From an uncultured Erythrobacter sp. (GTDB lineage Bacteria; Pseudomonadota; Alphaproteobacteria; Sphingomonadales; Sphingomonadaceae), in contig NZ_CANLMB010000001.1 of assembly GCF_947492365.1 (NCBI RefSeq), positions 1,602,874-1,666,873 on the forward strand: a stretch of DNA of 64,000 nt, in the 5' to 3' direction. Position numbers and translations under genes: made by a program. The notes beneath the pieces are model-generated. The model saw only the letters and a program-made list of their open reading frames with translations, searched no databases and was not told the DNA's origin. Each line of letters begins with the position of its first letter. Positions within the stretch are counted from its first letter, which is position 1. This document shows positions 45,296-53,991 of this stretch, piece after piece.

Positions 45296-45580
45296 TCAGG
45301 GCGCATAGGAATTGCACCCCCACCGCTTGAAGTTGGGCACGCGCGGGCACTTGGATACCTTGGTGATCCAGAGGTCAAAGATGCGCGGTTCGCGCAAAGA
45401 CGCGAAGTAGCCGATGACGTGCATCACCACCGGCACCGGCGCGATCCAGTAGCTTTTGAGCAGCAGGAACGCGATCGTCGTCACCATCATGTTGATGACG
45501 AAGAAGTTCATCGTCACCCCCGCAAACATCTGCGGCCGCGTCAGCGCGCGGTGGACAGGATGGCGGACAAGATCGCTCAT
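45296..45580 (-). CDS. virB3: VirB3-family T4SS inner-membrane protein
   Basis: A 94-aa protein. The N-terminal SDLVRHPVHRALTRPQMFAG is the VirB3 signature, followed by two close TM segments (about residues 20-62) and the conserved YFASLREPRIFDLWITK. ATG 45580 with GGGAG upstream is chosen over an in-frame start at 45625 inside the virB2 region. Confidence 0.9.
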   Translation of the reverse strand: MSDLVRHPVHRALTRPQMFAGVTMNFFVINMMVTTIAFLLLKSYWIAPVPVVMHVIGYFASLREPRIFDLWITKVSKCPRVPNFKRWGCNSYAP

Positions 45581-45596
45581 TGGTTGCTCGATCTCC

Positions 45597-45941
45597 CTAC
45601 GTCGCGCCTGCGATACCGGCGACAATCACCGGAGCGCCGAAGATGATGAAGACGCCGATGATCACGGTCGCGCCAAAACGCCAGTTCATCCGCCCCGTCA
45701 GCATCATGAAGCCCACAGCAGCAACTGCCATCACAGCCAAACTGGTTGCGATGGGGCCAAGCAGGATCGACTGCATCCACAGCATCGCGTTCACGATCGG
45801 GCCCGAACCCTGCGGCGCGGCGGCTTGCGGCAGAGCCTGCGCGAATGCTGCCTTTGGGCCTGCGATGGCCGCGAGCAGCACCGTCAGCATGGCTGCGATG
45901 CGGGCCGGTAGGCGGAGAAGCGATTTCATCGAGTGGTCCAT
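45597..45941 (-). CDS. virB2: VirB2-family pilin
   Basis: A 114-aa TrbC/VirB2 pilin. A signal sequence ends near AAFAQA (about residue 34), then two TM helices (WMQSILLGPIATSLAVMAVA and FGATVIIGVFIIFGAPVIVA) joined by a short GRMNWR loop. Processed pilin of about 80 residues is the usual size. Starts at 45941 or 45929 are possible. Confidence 0.9.
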   Translation of the reverse strand: MDHSMKSLLRLPARIAAMLTVLLAAIAGPKAAFAQALPQAAAPQGSGPIVNAMLWMQSILLGPIATSLAVMAVAAVGFMMLTGRMNWRFGATVIIGVFIIFGAPVIVAGIAGAT

Positions 45942-45979
45942 CTTCCTTTGTAGCGCTCGGCGCTTTGTATATCAGTCTG

Positions 45980-46630
45980 TCAGGGCGCGGGTGCGCGTGA
46001 GTGGTCGGCGAGGCGGCCCATGATGGCCGCGACATATCCTTGAGTCTCGCGAATATTGGGAATGCCGCCGGCGCGGATCACTCGCCCCGGGCCTGCATTG
46101 TAAGCGGCAAGCGCTTTCTCAAGGTCGCCGTCAAACCGGTCGAGCTGTTCGCGCAGGTAACGCGCGCCGCCTTCGAGGTTTTGCATCGGATCATCCGGAT
46201 CGACGCCCAGATAGCGCGCGGTGCCCGGCATCAGCTGCGCCAGCCCCCTTGCGCCCGCATGGCTGACCGCATTCTCGCGCCAGCGGCTCTCCTGCCACAC
46301 CAGCGCCTCGAGCAGGCTGGGGCTGAGGTCGTAACGCGCGGCGAGTTCAGCGATCTTGGCGGCGTATTGCGGCGGGATACCGGAGGCATTGGCCTGCGTG
46401 CTTCCCACGATATCGTCGGGCACGTTCAAGCCGGAGACATCGCGCAGCGGCTCGCGCGAAGGCTGCCCGACCAGCACCGAGCTGCCGCCAGCCACCCAGC
46501 GCGCCCCGTCAGGGCCCACTTCCATCACATCTGCACGAGCGGGCATCGCGGTCAGCACCAGCGACGTCGCTATGCAAATCAAGGCGCCTCGCGCCGTAAA
46601 CACGCGATTTCCCGAAGATTCGAGAATCAT
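45980..46630 (-). CDS. virB1: VirB1-like lytic transglycosylase
   Basis: A 216-aa SLT-type muramidase. Residues 14-34 form a signal sequence (GALICIATSLVLTAMPARA). The domain starts at SGIPPQYAAKIAELAARYDL; the catalytic Glu is in LVWQESRWRENA, followed by SHAGARGLAQLMPGTARYLG and KALAAYNAGPGRV. It opens the cell wall for T4SS assembly. First gene of the virB unit; GGAGGGGAC precedes ATG 46630. Confidence 0.9.
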   Translation of the reverse strand: MILESSGNRVFTARGALICIATSLVLTAMPARADVMEVGPDGARWVAGGSSVLVGQPSREPLRDVSGLNVPDDIVGSTQANASGIPPQYAAKIAELAARYDLSPSLLEALVWQESRWRENAVSHAGARGLAQLMPGTARYLGVDPDDPMQNLEGGARYLREQLDRFDGDLEKALAAYNAGPGRVIRAGGIPNIRETQGYVAAIMGRLADHSRAPAP

Positions 46631-46720
46631 GCCGTCCCCTCCACAAGAGCGCCATGCTACCCCAATTACCCGCATCGCCAAAATGCCAATTCAGCCCGGC
46701 TCGCAGGAGAAGGCGGCACA

Positions 46721-47743
46721 CTAGTCGCCCAGCACGCTCACCTGATCCATTCCGGGCAGTCCCATCGCCATCGCGGTGGGCCATTTGGGGCGGTAAGCGG
46801 CCTCCAGCGCAGCCACCTCGTCCGCCGTCAGCTCGATGTCGAGCGCGGCCACCGCAGCATCGATATGGCTTGCCTTGGTCGCGCCGATGATGGGCGCGGC
46901 CACCGCCGGTTTGGTGAAGTGCCACGCCAGCGCAAGGCTCGCCATCGGACGCCCGCGTGCTTCGGCCAGTTCAGCCAGCGCGCCGATCACCGCATTGTCA
47001 GCCTCATCCTCGGGGTAGATCACCTTGCCAAAGCCATCGGTTTTGCTCCGCACCGTCTCCTCCCCCACAGGCCGCGCCAGCCGCCCGCGCGCCAGCGGGC
47101 TCCACGGGATCACCCCGACCCCTTCAGCCTCGCATAGGGGGAGCATCTCGCGCTCTTCCTCGCGGTAGATGAGGTTCAATTGGTTCTGCATTGCAATGAA
47201 GCGCGTCCAGCCATTTGCACGCGCCGTCTCCTGCGCACGCGCGAACTGCCACGCATACATCGACGAAGCCCCGATATAGCGCGCCTTGCCCGCCTTCACG
47301 ATGTCGTGCAGCGCCTCCATCGTCTCCTCGATCGGGGTCGCATCGTCCCAGCGGTGGATCTGGAACAGGTCGATATAGTCCAAGCCCAGCCGCGTCAGGC
47401 TGTCATCGACCGCCTGCATCAGAGCCTTACGCGACAGCCCGCCGGTATTCGGAGCATTGCGCCACGGGATGAAGGCTTTGGTCGCCACCACGATCTCGTC
47501 GCGCTTTGCCATTTCCTTGAGCAGCTTGCCGGTGATCTCCTCGCTCGTCCCGCCCGAATAGCCATTCGCGGTATCGAAGAAGTTGATCCCGGCCTCCAGC
47601 GCTTGGCGGAAGAACGGACGGCTCTCCTCCTCGCCCAGCAGCCAGTCGCCGTGCCAGCCCTTGGTCGTGTCGCCATAGGACATGCAGCCCAGACACAGGC
47701 GCGAAACCGATAGGCCCGATTGGCCGAGACGGGTGAACTTCAT
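46721..47743 (-). CDS. Aldo/keto reductase
   Basis: A 340-aa AKR of the YajO/AKR11-like type. It starts KFTRLGQSGLSVSRLCLGCM. Catalytic Tyr is in FDTANGYSGGTSEEI, and NADPH contacts are near GVIPWSPLARGRLARPV and AAPIIGATKASHID. Substrate is not evident. ATG 47743 is preferred over an ATG at 47836 that adds unconserved residues. 90 bases separate it from virB1. Confidence 0.92.
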   Translation of the reverse strand: MKFTRLGQSGLSVSRLCLGCMSYGDTTKGWHGDWLLGEEESRPFFRQALEAGINFFDTANGYSGGTSEEITGKLLKEMAKRDEIVVATKAFIPWRNAPNTGGLSRKALMQAVDDSLTRLGLDYIDLFQIHRWDDATPIEETMEALHDIVKAGKARYIGASSMYAWQFARAQETARANGWTRFIAMQNQLNLIYREEEREMLPLCEAEGVGVIPWSPLARGRLARPVGEETVRSKTDGFGKVIYPEDEADNAVIGALAELAEARGRPMASLALAWHFTKPAVAAPIIGATKASHIDAAVAALDIELTADEVAALEAAYRPKWPTAMAMGLPGMDQVSVLGD

Positions 47744-47988
47744 AGCCGCTTGTGTCCTTTGATTGCCGGAGATGCGGGCACAGACTTGGACCACCCAAGT
47801 GCCCTGTTTAAAAAATTGGCCTTCTCTGCAAAACACTCAAAACCCGAGAAAATTTCGCAATTTTGGGGAGTTAGAGTGTCAACTTTCACATTTGCGTCCG
47901 TTCGGTTGTTGTCCAGCCGCCTCTATAGCGGCTTTGGCGCGTGTAGGAAAAAACGAAACCTCACCCTCGCTTCGCGCTCAAGACCCGA

Positions 47989-48729
47989 TCAAGACAGCGT
48001 CAGCCCCCCATCGACCACCAGCGTCTGACCGGTGACATAGCCAGCCAGCGGCGAGGCAAGGAACAGAGCCGCGCCTGCCATATCATCCGGCGTGCCGAAA
48101 CGGCGCAGCGGGATGTTAGCGAGCGCGCCCTCGCGCCGGCCCTCATGCTCGGTCGTCACAGTCGTGAGCTTGGTCGGGACCAGTCCCGGCGCAATGCCGT
48201 TCACGCGGATGCCGTCGCGTGCCCATGCCTCGCCGAGGGATTTCACAAGACTCGCCGCGCCCGCTTTCGAGGCGCCATAGGCCGGATTGCCAAAGGTCGA
48301 TTTGAACGCCGCGACCGATGACACGACGATCATCGTCCCGCCCGCTTCCTTAAGCGCGGAGTGGAACGCCCGCGCGCAGTCCATCACCGAGTTGAGATTG
48401 ATGTCGATGACATTGTCCCAGCCTTCACGCTCAAATTCCTTGCGCGCATAATGGACGATGCCCTGGCTCATCACCAGCACATCAACATCGCCCAATCGCG
48501 CCGCCAATGCGTCCGCCGCCGCGCGGTCTGTGACGTCGAGATGCGCGTAGTCGAGCCCGGCAAAGTCGCTATCTTCGGCCTCCAGATAATCGCCCGCATC
48601 AGGCCGCGTGCCGGTAACAGTGACGCGCGCGCCCTGAGCGCGGAAGCCCTGCGCAATACCATTGCCGATCCCGCTCGACCCGCCAATGACGAGGGCGTGT
48701 TTGCCGGTAAAATCAATCGGGTTACTCAT
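47989..48729 (-). CDS. SDR-family oxidoreductase
   Basis: A 246-aa classical short-chain dehydrogenase. Cofactor motif LVIGGSSGIGNGIAQ (residues 13-27), catalytic Ser in VVSSVAAF and YGASK (Tyr-x-x-x-Lys), then RVNGIAPGLVPTKL. VTGQTLVVDGGLTL ends the protein as usual. Substrate unknown. It could form a unit with the aldo/keto reductase, but a 245-base gap with no gene lies between. Confidence 0.92.
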   Translation of the reverse strand: MSNPIDFTGKHALVIGGSSGIGNGIAQGFRAQGARVTVTGTRPDAGDYLEAEDSDFAGLDYAHLDVTDRAAADALAARLGDVDVLVMSQGIVHYARKEFEREGWDNVIDINLNSVMDCARAFHSALKEAGGTMIVVSSVAAFKSTFGNPAYGASKAGAASLVKSLGEAWARDGIRVNGIAPGLVPTKLTTVTTEHEGRREGALANIPLRRFGTPDDMAGAALFLASPLAGYVTGQTLVVDGGLTLS

Positions 48730-49108
48730 CGCATGCTCTCCCTAGACCGCACTAGAAGAGCGCGGCGGGTGATTTGTAAAGGAGTGCCTTCTGGCTCAGC
48801 GGCCGCTTTGGGATGTGCGAGTGTGGGTGAGCGATGGCAATTGTTGGGGGTGGAAGCGGACGATTGACTACAAAAGCTGGCTTGTATCGACCAGTGGAAT
48901 CATAACCCGAGCGTCGGGGCTCCGAGTCCCACTGCGCCAAAAACTTTATGAAGGATCTGATCTTCTGGAGAGCCCGTAAACCCAGGCTTTCCAAGTTGTT
49001 CGTCGCCATCCTTTGTGTATTAGTAGAGTAAGCCACCTGCATGAGAGATGTGCCGTTATAATTGAGCGCACGGGCCCATCTGTTTGGGCGCAGGATCAAG
49101 GAACTCAC
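48730..49108. other. Region without a gene, with a tRNA-like fragment
   Basis: 379 bases where neither strand gives a convincing protein. 48901-48939 (CATAACCCGAGCGTCGGGGC and what follows to GCGCCA) resembles the 3' half of a CAU-anticodon tRNA but lacks a matching 5' half. The rest holds no recognisable repeat or terminator; the last 25 bases carry the ribosome-binding site of the next gene. Confidence 0.45.
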
Positions 49109-49594
49109 ATGCGTTATACGATTGCCACTCTGGCTCTTACTGTGTGCAGCCCCGCCTTTGCGCAAGACGTCTCGCTGCCCCAAGCTGTCGATTGGGGTGC
49201 TAGCGCAGATGAAGTCGAGGAAGCTCTGGACGGAAAATGCTCAAACGGTTTGAATGTACGTGAGATTGATCCGCCATTCCTGCCCAACGTCGAAGACCGC
49301 CAGATACAGATTGATTGCAACGGACTCGATCACTTCGGCGCACCGCGCTTTGCCGAATTCGTGATCGGTGACGATCGACTGCAAATGGTTTGGGTAATGG
49401 TCGAGCCAGAAGAAGAGAATTCGGCCATTGCCGCGATGCGCGAAGCCTATGGCGAACCTTCGGTCGAAAGCTCGATGTTTATTGCCTTCGAGGATCATCG
49501 CACTGCGTGGCGCAGTGATCCCACCGAATTTCTCTACTATTCGCCTGAATTAAGCGAGGCTTTCAGCGCCTGGTTCGCTTCGGCTGCGAATTAA
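49109..49594 (+). CDS. Exported protein of unknown function
   Basis: A 161-aa protein. A signal peptide RYTIATLALTVCSPAFAQ is cleaved near residue 19. The mature part is acidic (DWGASADEVEEALDGKCSNG, then VIGDDRLQMVWVMVEPEEEN) and has two cysteines that could form a disulfide. ATG 49109 with AGGA upstream is chosen; the longer frame from 49013 is less plausible. I do not recognise the family. Confidence 0.75.
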   Translation: MRYTIATLALTVCSPAFAQDVSLPQAVDWGASADEVEEALDGKCSNGLNVREIDPPFLPNVEDRQIQIDCNGLDHFGAPRFAEFVIGDDRLQMVWVMVEPEEENSAIAAMREAYGEPSVESSMFIAFEDHRTAWRSDPTEFLYYSPELSEAFSAWFASAAN

Positions 49595-49666
49595 GCAATC
49601 AATTGGGCAGCAATAGGGTCAGCGCCTGCGCCGACCTGTCGCGACATGCAGCGACCACGAGCCCCC

Positions 49667-50809
49667 TCAGATCGACCGCGAGACAACTTCCTTCATGATC
49701 TCGCTGGTGCCGCCATAGATGCGCTGGACGCGCGCGTCGCGCCATAGTCTCGCGATGGCGTATTCGTTCATATAGCCCGCGCCTCCATGCAACTGGAGCG
49801 CGGCGTCGACCATCTCCCACTGCATTTCGGTGTGCCACAGCTTGGCCGCTGAGGCTTCATCGGTGGTCAGCTCTCCGCGAAGGTGGCGCGCGATTGCCCA
49901 GTCGAGATGCGCCCAGCCGACTTGCAGCTTGGCCTTGAGGTCCGCGAGCGTGAATTTGGTGTTCTGGAATTCGAACACGGTGCGTCCGAAGGCCTTGCGA
50001 TCCTTGGTGAAGTTCACCGCTTCGTCAAAGGCGCGCTGCGCGCCTGCCTGCGCGGTGACGGCGATAGAGAGGCGCTCCTGCGGCAGTTCCTCCATCAGAT
50101 GGATGAAGCCGCGCCCTTCGCCGCCCAGAATGTTGGTCCTGGGCACCCGCACATCTGCGAAGAACAGTTCCGAAGTGTCGGCGGAATGCTGCCCGATCTT
50201 GTCGAGATTGCGCCCTTTCTCAAAGCCGGGCGTGCCCGCATCGACGAGGATCAACGAAGTGCCCTTGGCGCCCTGCGACGGATCGGTCTTGGCCACCACG
50301 ATCACCACATCGGCGTTCTGGCCGTTGGTGATGTAAGTTTTGGAGCCATTGATGATGAGGTCATTTCCGTCGGCGACTGCGGTGGTCTTGACCCCTTGCA
50401 AATCGCTGCCCGCGCCGGGTTCGGTCATCGCAATCGCGCTGATGATGTCGCCTGACACCAGACCGGGCAGATAGCGTGCGCGCTGTTCCTCATTGCCCAG
50501 CCGCTCGAAATAATTGACCGTGATGTCGTTTTGCAGGGTGAAGCCGGCGGATGAGCCGAGATAGGCGACCTCTTCATTGACCACGCAATTGAAACCGAAA
50601 TCGAGGCCCAGCCCGCCATTTTCTTCGCTGACTGTGGGGCACAGCATCCCCGCCTCGCCCAGCGCCTTCCACGCTTCACGCGGGACAATCCCGTCGGCCT
50701 CATGCGCGTCGAGATGCGGCACCATGTGTTCAGCGAGAACCTTGCGAACGGTGTCGCGGAAGGCTTCGTGATCGGTGTTATAGGCGGTGCGGTGCGCGGT
50801 CTGGAGCAT
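49667..50809 (-). CDS. Acyl-CoA dehydrogenase
   Basis: A 380-aa ACAD flavoprotein. The N-terminal helix domain is followed by AIAMTEPGAGSDLQGVKTTA (flavin/beta domain) and INGSKTYITNGQNADVVIVV. RKAFGRTVFEFQNTKF and LHGGAGYMNEYAIARLWRDA are the C-terminal signatures, ending YGGTSEIMKE. This ending matches long-chain/isovaleryl types, in which the catalytic Glu sits earlier, possibly in AFDEAVNF. Chain length specificity cannot be set. Confidence 0.93.
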   Translation of the reverse strand: MLQTAHRTAYNTDHEAFRDTVRKVLAEHMVPHLDAHEADGIVPREAWKALGEAGMLCPTVSEENGGLGLDFGFNCVVNEEVAYLGSSAGFTLQNDITVNYFERLGNEEQRARYLPGLVSGDIISAIAMTEPGAGSDLQGVKTTAVADGNDLIINGSKTYITNGQNADVVIVVAKTDPSQGAKGTSLILVDAGTPGFEKGRNLDKIGQHSADTSELFFADVRVPRTNILGGEGRGFIHLMEELPQERLSIAVTAQAGAQRAFDEAVNFTKDRKAFGRTVFEFQNTKFTLADLKAKLQVGWAHLDWAIARHLRGELTTDEASAAKLWHTEMQWEMVDAALQLHGGAGYMNEYAIARLWRDARVQRIYGGTSEIMKEVVSRSI

Positions 50810-50911
50810 TGCGGGTCGTCTCTCTCATTCGGGTAAAGTTGCCCAAAGGACAACGGCGCGCAACTGACCCGAGAGAGACGGCGATGTAAAGCGTGAAACC
50901 GCTAGTCGGGT

Positions 50912-51742
50912 CTAACCCACAAAGGCGCGTTCGATCACGAACTGGCCGGGCTTGTTGTTGGCACCCTCTTCGAACCCGCGCGCTTCCAGATCGGCGGCGT
51001 GATCCTTGATCATCGCCATTGATCCGCACAGCATCACGCGGTCGGTTTCGGGGTTGAAGGCCTTCTCTCCCTTCGAATCCTTGAACAAGCGGCCATCGTC
51101 GATCAGCACCTGAATGCGGTCGGTCGTGTGGAAATCCTCGCGCGTCACTGTGGGCACGTAGATCATCTTGGCCCGGTCCTCGTCCTCGAGCAGCGGATCG
51201 CCTTCGAGCTTCGATTCCAGCAGATCGCGATAGGCCAGATCAGCAACGCGGCGGACCGAGTGTACCACCACCACTTCGTCATACATGCCGTAGACTTCAG
51301 GATCGCGCACGAGGCTCATAAACGGAGCTAGGCCGGTGCCGGTCGAGAGCATGAACAGCCGCTTGCCCGGCAGCAACGCGTCGGTGACGAGCGTGCCGGT
51401 GGGCTTCTTGCCGAGGTAAATCGGATCGCCCGGTTTGATATGCTGGAGCCGCGAGGTGAGCGGGCCGTCTTGCACGATGATCGAGAGGAATTCGAGTTCC
51501 TCGTCATAGCTCGGGCTGGCGACCGAATAGGCGCGCAGCAGCGGCTTGCCGTCTTCCTTGGGCAGGCCGATCATCACAAACTCACCCGAACGGAAGCGGA
51601 AGCTCGCCGGACGGGTCATCTTGAGCGTAAACAGATCATCGTTCCACTGGTGAACGTGGGTGATCGTCTCGACCGAAAGCGCGCCGCTTTCATTGAAGGC
51701 GTCACGCGGGGGAATCGGATTGCTGGTGGTCGTCTCGGTCAA
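50912..51742 (-). CDS. fpr: Ferredoxin--NADP+ reductase
   Basis: A 276-aa Fpr-type FNR. FAD motif LLRAYSVASP near residues 68-77, GPLTSRLQHIKPGDPIYLGK, and NADP motif MLSTGTGLAPFMSLVRDP. The C-terminus GQFVIERAFVG is typical. The start is a TTG at 51742 with GAGGCAG upstream; no earlier ATG in frame gives a better family match. Confidence 0.93.
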   Translation of the reverse strand: MTETTTSNPIPPRDAFNESGALSVETITHVHQWNDDLFTLKMTRPASFRFRSGEFVMIGLPKEDGKPLLRAYSVASPSYDEELEFLSIIVQDGPLTSRLQHIKPGDPIYLGKKPTGTLVTDALLPGKRLFMLSTGTGLAPFMSLVRDPEVYGMYDEVVVVHSVRRVADLAYRDLLESKLEGDPLLEDEDRAKMIYVPTVTREDFHTTDRIQVLIDDGRLFKDSKGEKAFNPETDRVMLCGSMAMIKDHAADLEARGFEEGANNKPGQFVIERAFVG

Positions 51743-51851
51743 AACTGCCTCTGATATTGGTTGCGGCGCAAATGGAGGTTTCGCGCGCCCGCTTCAAGGT
51801 AGTTTAGTGATAAGGGGTGAAAGCGCGCCTTGCGCCCTCCCCCATTTCAAA

Positions 51852-52883
51852 TCAGTTCCAACCGGCCCGGTCGAAAATCTCCACCGCTTGGCGCTGGTTA
51901 CGGCCGATTTCTGCCGCGTTGAGCGTGTCGGCGCGGAATGTGCCGAGTTGTTCAACCGCTGAATTGGCCTGCAATCCTTCAACCGCGGGATATTCGTTGT
52001 TGCCATCCGCGAAGTAACGCTGCGCGCTCTCCGAAGTGAGATATTCGAGGAAGGCGATCGCATTGTCGCGGTTGGGTGCGCCTGCAACCAGACCCGCACC
52101 GCTGACATTCACATGGGTGCCGTTGCCGTCCTGATCGGGGAAGATCACGCCCAGCGCATCAAAGATCGCGCGCTGTTCGGGCTCTTCGCTGCCGGCGAAG
52201 CGCGCGAGGTAATAGGTGTTCACAACCGCGATCCGGCACTCGCCTGCCGCAACGCTTTCGATCTGCGCGGTGTCATTGCCCTGCGGATCGCGGGCGAAGT
52301 TGGCGACGACGCCGCTCGCCCAGCTTTCCGCCGCCTCTGCGCCCTGATTGGCGATCATGCTGGAGAGCAGCGAGATGTTGTAGATGTTGGACGAGGAGCG
52401 GATGCAGATATCGCCGCGCCATGCGGGATCGGCGAGGTCGGCATAGTCTTCGAGGCCCTCCGGAGTGCCAGCCGCACGGTTGTAGATAATGACGCGCGCA
52501 CGGGTCGAAAGGCCGAACCACAATCCGTCAGGGTGGCGCAGATGCGCAGGAAGGCGCTCGCCCAGAACGTCCGATTCCACCGGAGCGAGAATGCCAGCCT
52601 CTTCCGCGCGCCACAGGCGGCCCGCATCGACGGTGACGAGCAGGTCGGCGCTGGTGAGGTCGCCTTCGCTCACAATCCGCTCGATCAGCGCATCGGCGTC
52701 GGCTTCGATCAGATTGACGGTAATGCCGGTCTGCTCGGTGAAATCCTCGTAGAGCGCCAGATCGGTGTCGTAATGGCGCGAGGAAAAGACATTGACCTCT
52801 CCGGCATCAGAAGCAGGCGCGTCACTCTGCGAACAGGCTGTGACTGCAAATGCCATGGCTGCGGCGAGAATCATGCGTTTCAT
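51852..52883 (-). CDS. fbpA: Iron ABC transporter substrate-binding protein (lipoprotein)
   Basis: A 343-aa ferric-iron-binding protein (FutA/FbpA family). The signal ends in lipobox VTAC (Cys17). The mature start is EVNVFSSRHYDTDLALYEDF, with tyrosines Tyr39 and later CRIAVVNTYYLARF as probable iron ligands. DLLVTVDAGRLWRAEEAGIL is family-typical. It lies downstream of the ATPase gene on the same strand with its own candidate iron-box. Confidence 0.93.
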   Translation of the reverse strand: MKRMILAAAMAFAVTACSQSDAPASDAGEVNVFSSRHYDTDLALYEDFTEQTGITVNLIEADADALIERIVSEGDLTSADLLVTVDAGRLWRAEEAGILAPVESDVLGERLPAHLRHPDGLWFGLSTRARVIIYNRAAGTPEGLEDYADLADPAWRGDICIRSSSNIYNISLLSSMIANQGAEAAESWASGVVANFARDPQGNDTAQIESVAAGECRIAVVNTYYLARFAGSEEPEQRAIFDALGVIFPDQDGNGTHVNVSGAGLVAGAPNRDNAIAFLEYLTSESAQRYFADGNNEYPAVEGLQANSAVEQLGTFRADTLNAAEIGRNQRQAVEIFDRAGWN

Positions 52884-52914
52884 CGAGAGTCCTTCCCATG
52901 TTTGTTGCGAATGC

Positions 52915-52934
52915 GTTGCAATAGTATTTGCAAC
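52915..52934. promoter_or_regulatory. Fur-like palindrome upstream of the iron-binding protein gene
   Basis: A perfect inverted repeat GTTGCAA-TAGTAT-TTGCAAC is centred 41 bases upstream of the fbpA start. The A/T-rich TGCAAATA/TATTGCA pattern is compatible with an alphaproteobacterial Fur site. A half-site (TTGCGAATGCG) lies next to it. Confidence 0.5.
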
Positions 52935-52960
52935 TTGGCAAGCGCTAAATTCGCAGGCGA

Positions 52961-53980
52961 TTACCCTTGCGCAAAGGCGCGAAGGCTCGCTGGCTTGGGC
53001 ACGACGCGATAGCGCGCACCCGGCTCGATCATTTCGGCAGTCTCGGCGGTGATCTCCGCCCCGCCCTCGCCCGCAAGCAGCACCCTCGTTGACGAACCGA
53101 GCGGCTGGACATCGCGCACTTCGAGGCCGGACGGGTCCGCGCGGCAGTCCAGCTGGTCAGCATGGATCAGCAGGTCGATCGCCAGACTTTCGGGCACATC
53201 GCCGCTCGCCGATGCCACGTCCCACGGTCCGAAGGCGGTGAGAAATTCGCTGCCCTCGCGCACGGCGCGCACCACTTGCGCACCGCCGAAAATCGCGCCC
53301 ACCGACGCGGCCTGAGGGGCTTCGTGCAATTCCTGCGGCGTGCCGAACTGGACGATCCGTCCGCCTTCCATCACCGCGATCCGGTCCGCTACATCGAGCG
53401 CTTCTTCGGGATCATGCGTCACCAGAACCGTTGTCGTCCCGCGCTCGCGCAGCAAACGGCGGCAATCGCGGCGCAGGCGGCGGCGCAGCACGATATCGAC
53501 GCTGGCAAAGGGTTCATCCATCAACAGGACCTGCGGCCCCGGAGCCATCGCACGGGCAAGCGCGGCGCGTTGTTGCTGGCCGCCCGAAAGCTCATGCGGA
53601 AAACGCGCGCCGAGCCCGCCAAGGCCGACCGCTTCGAGCCAGCCTTCGACCGCGTGCTGCTCAGCGCGGGCCAGACCAAAGCCAACATTTTGCGCGATGC
53701 TCATATGCGGAAACAGCGCGCCGTCCTGAAACACCATGCCGACAGGCCGCGCCTCAGGCGGCGGGTTGCGGCCAGACTCGGCCAGCACTTCATCGCCGAC
53801 CCACACGCTGCCGCTTTGCACGCTCAGCAATCCGGCGGCGAGGTTCAGCAAGGTTGACTTTCCGCAGCCCGACGATCCAAGCAGGCAGGTAATTTCTCCT
53901 GTCGGCGCGGTGAAAGACACATCATGCAGCGCCGCCACATCTCCATAAGCATGGGCAATATGATCGAATTGAAGGCTCAA
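52961..53980 (-). CDS. fbpC: Iron ABC transporter ATP-binding protein
   Basis: A 339-aa ABC ATPase. Walker A GSSGCGKST (residues 35-43), Q-loop FQDGALF, signature LSGGQQQR, Walker B VLLMDEPF, H-loop VLVTHD. A C-terminal regulatory TOBE-like domain follows. It energises uptake with the permease and the iron-binding protein. The start is TTG 53980 with GGAC upstream. Divergent from the permease gene across only 11 bases. Confidence 0.92.
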   Translation of the reverse strand: MSLQFDHIAHAYGDVAALHDVSFTAPTGEITCLLGSSGCGKSTLLNLAAGLLSVQSGSVWVGDEVLAESGRNPPPEARPVGMVFQDGALFPHMSIAQNVGFGLARAEQHAVEGWLEAVGLGGLGARFPHELSGGQQQRAALARAMAPGPQVLLMDEPFASVDIVLRRRLRRDCRRLLRERGTTTVLVTHDPEEALDVADRIAVMEGGRIVQFGTPQELHEAPQAASVGAIFGGAQVVRAVREGSEFLTAFGPWDVASASGDVPESLAIDLLIHADQLDCRADPSGLEVRDVQPLGSSTRVLLAGEGGAEITAETAEMIEPGARYRVVPKPASLRAFAQG

Positions 53981-53991
53981 AATAAGGTCCT

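Noticed and set aside
47915..47933. Hairpin AGCCGC / GCGGCT in the gap between the aldo/keto reductase and SDR genes
   Set aside because: Stem is only 6 bp and lacks a T-run in a useful place; it could be chance.
48752..49183. 143-codon minus-strand frame in the region before 49109
   Set aside because: No start context, no family pattern and it overlaps the start of the exported protein gene; composition is not gene-like.
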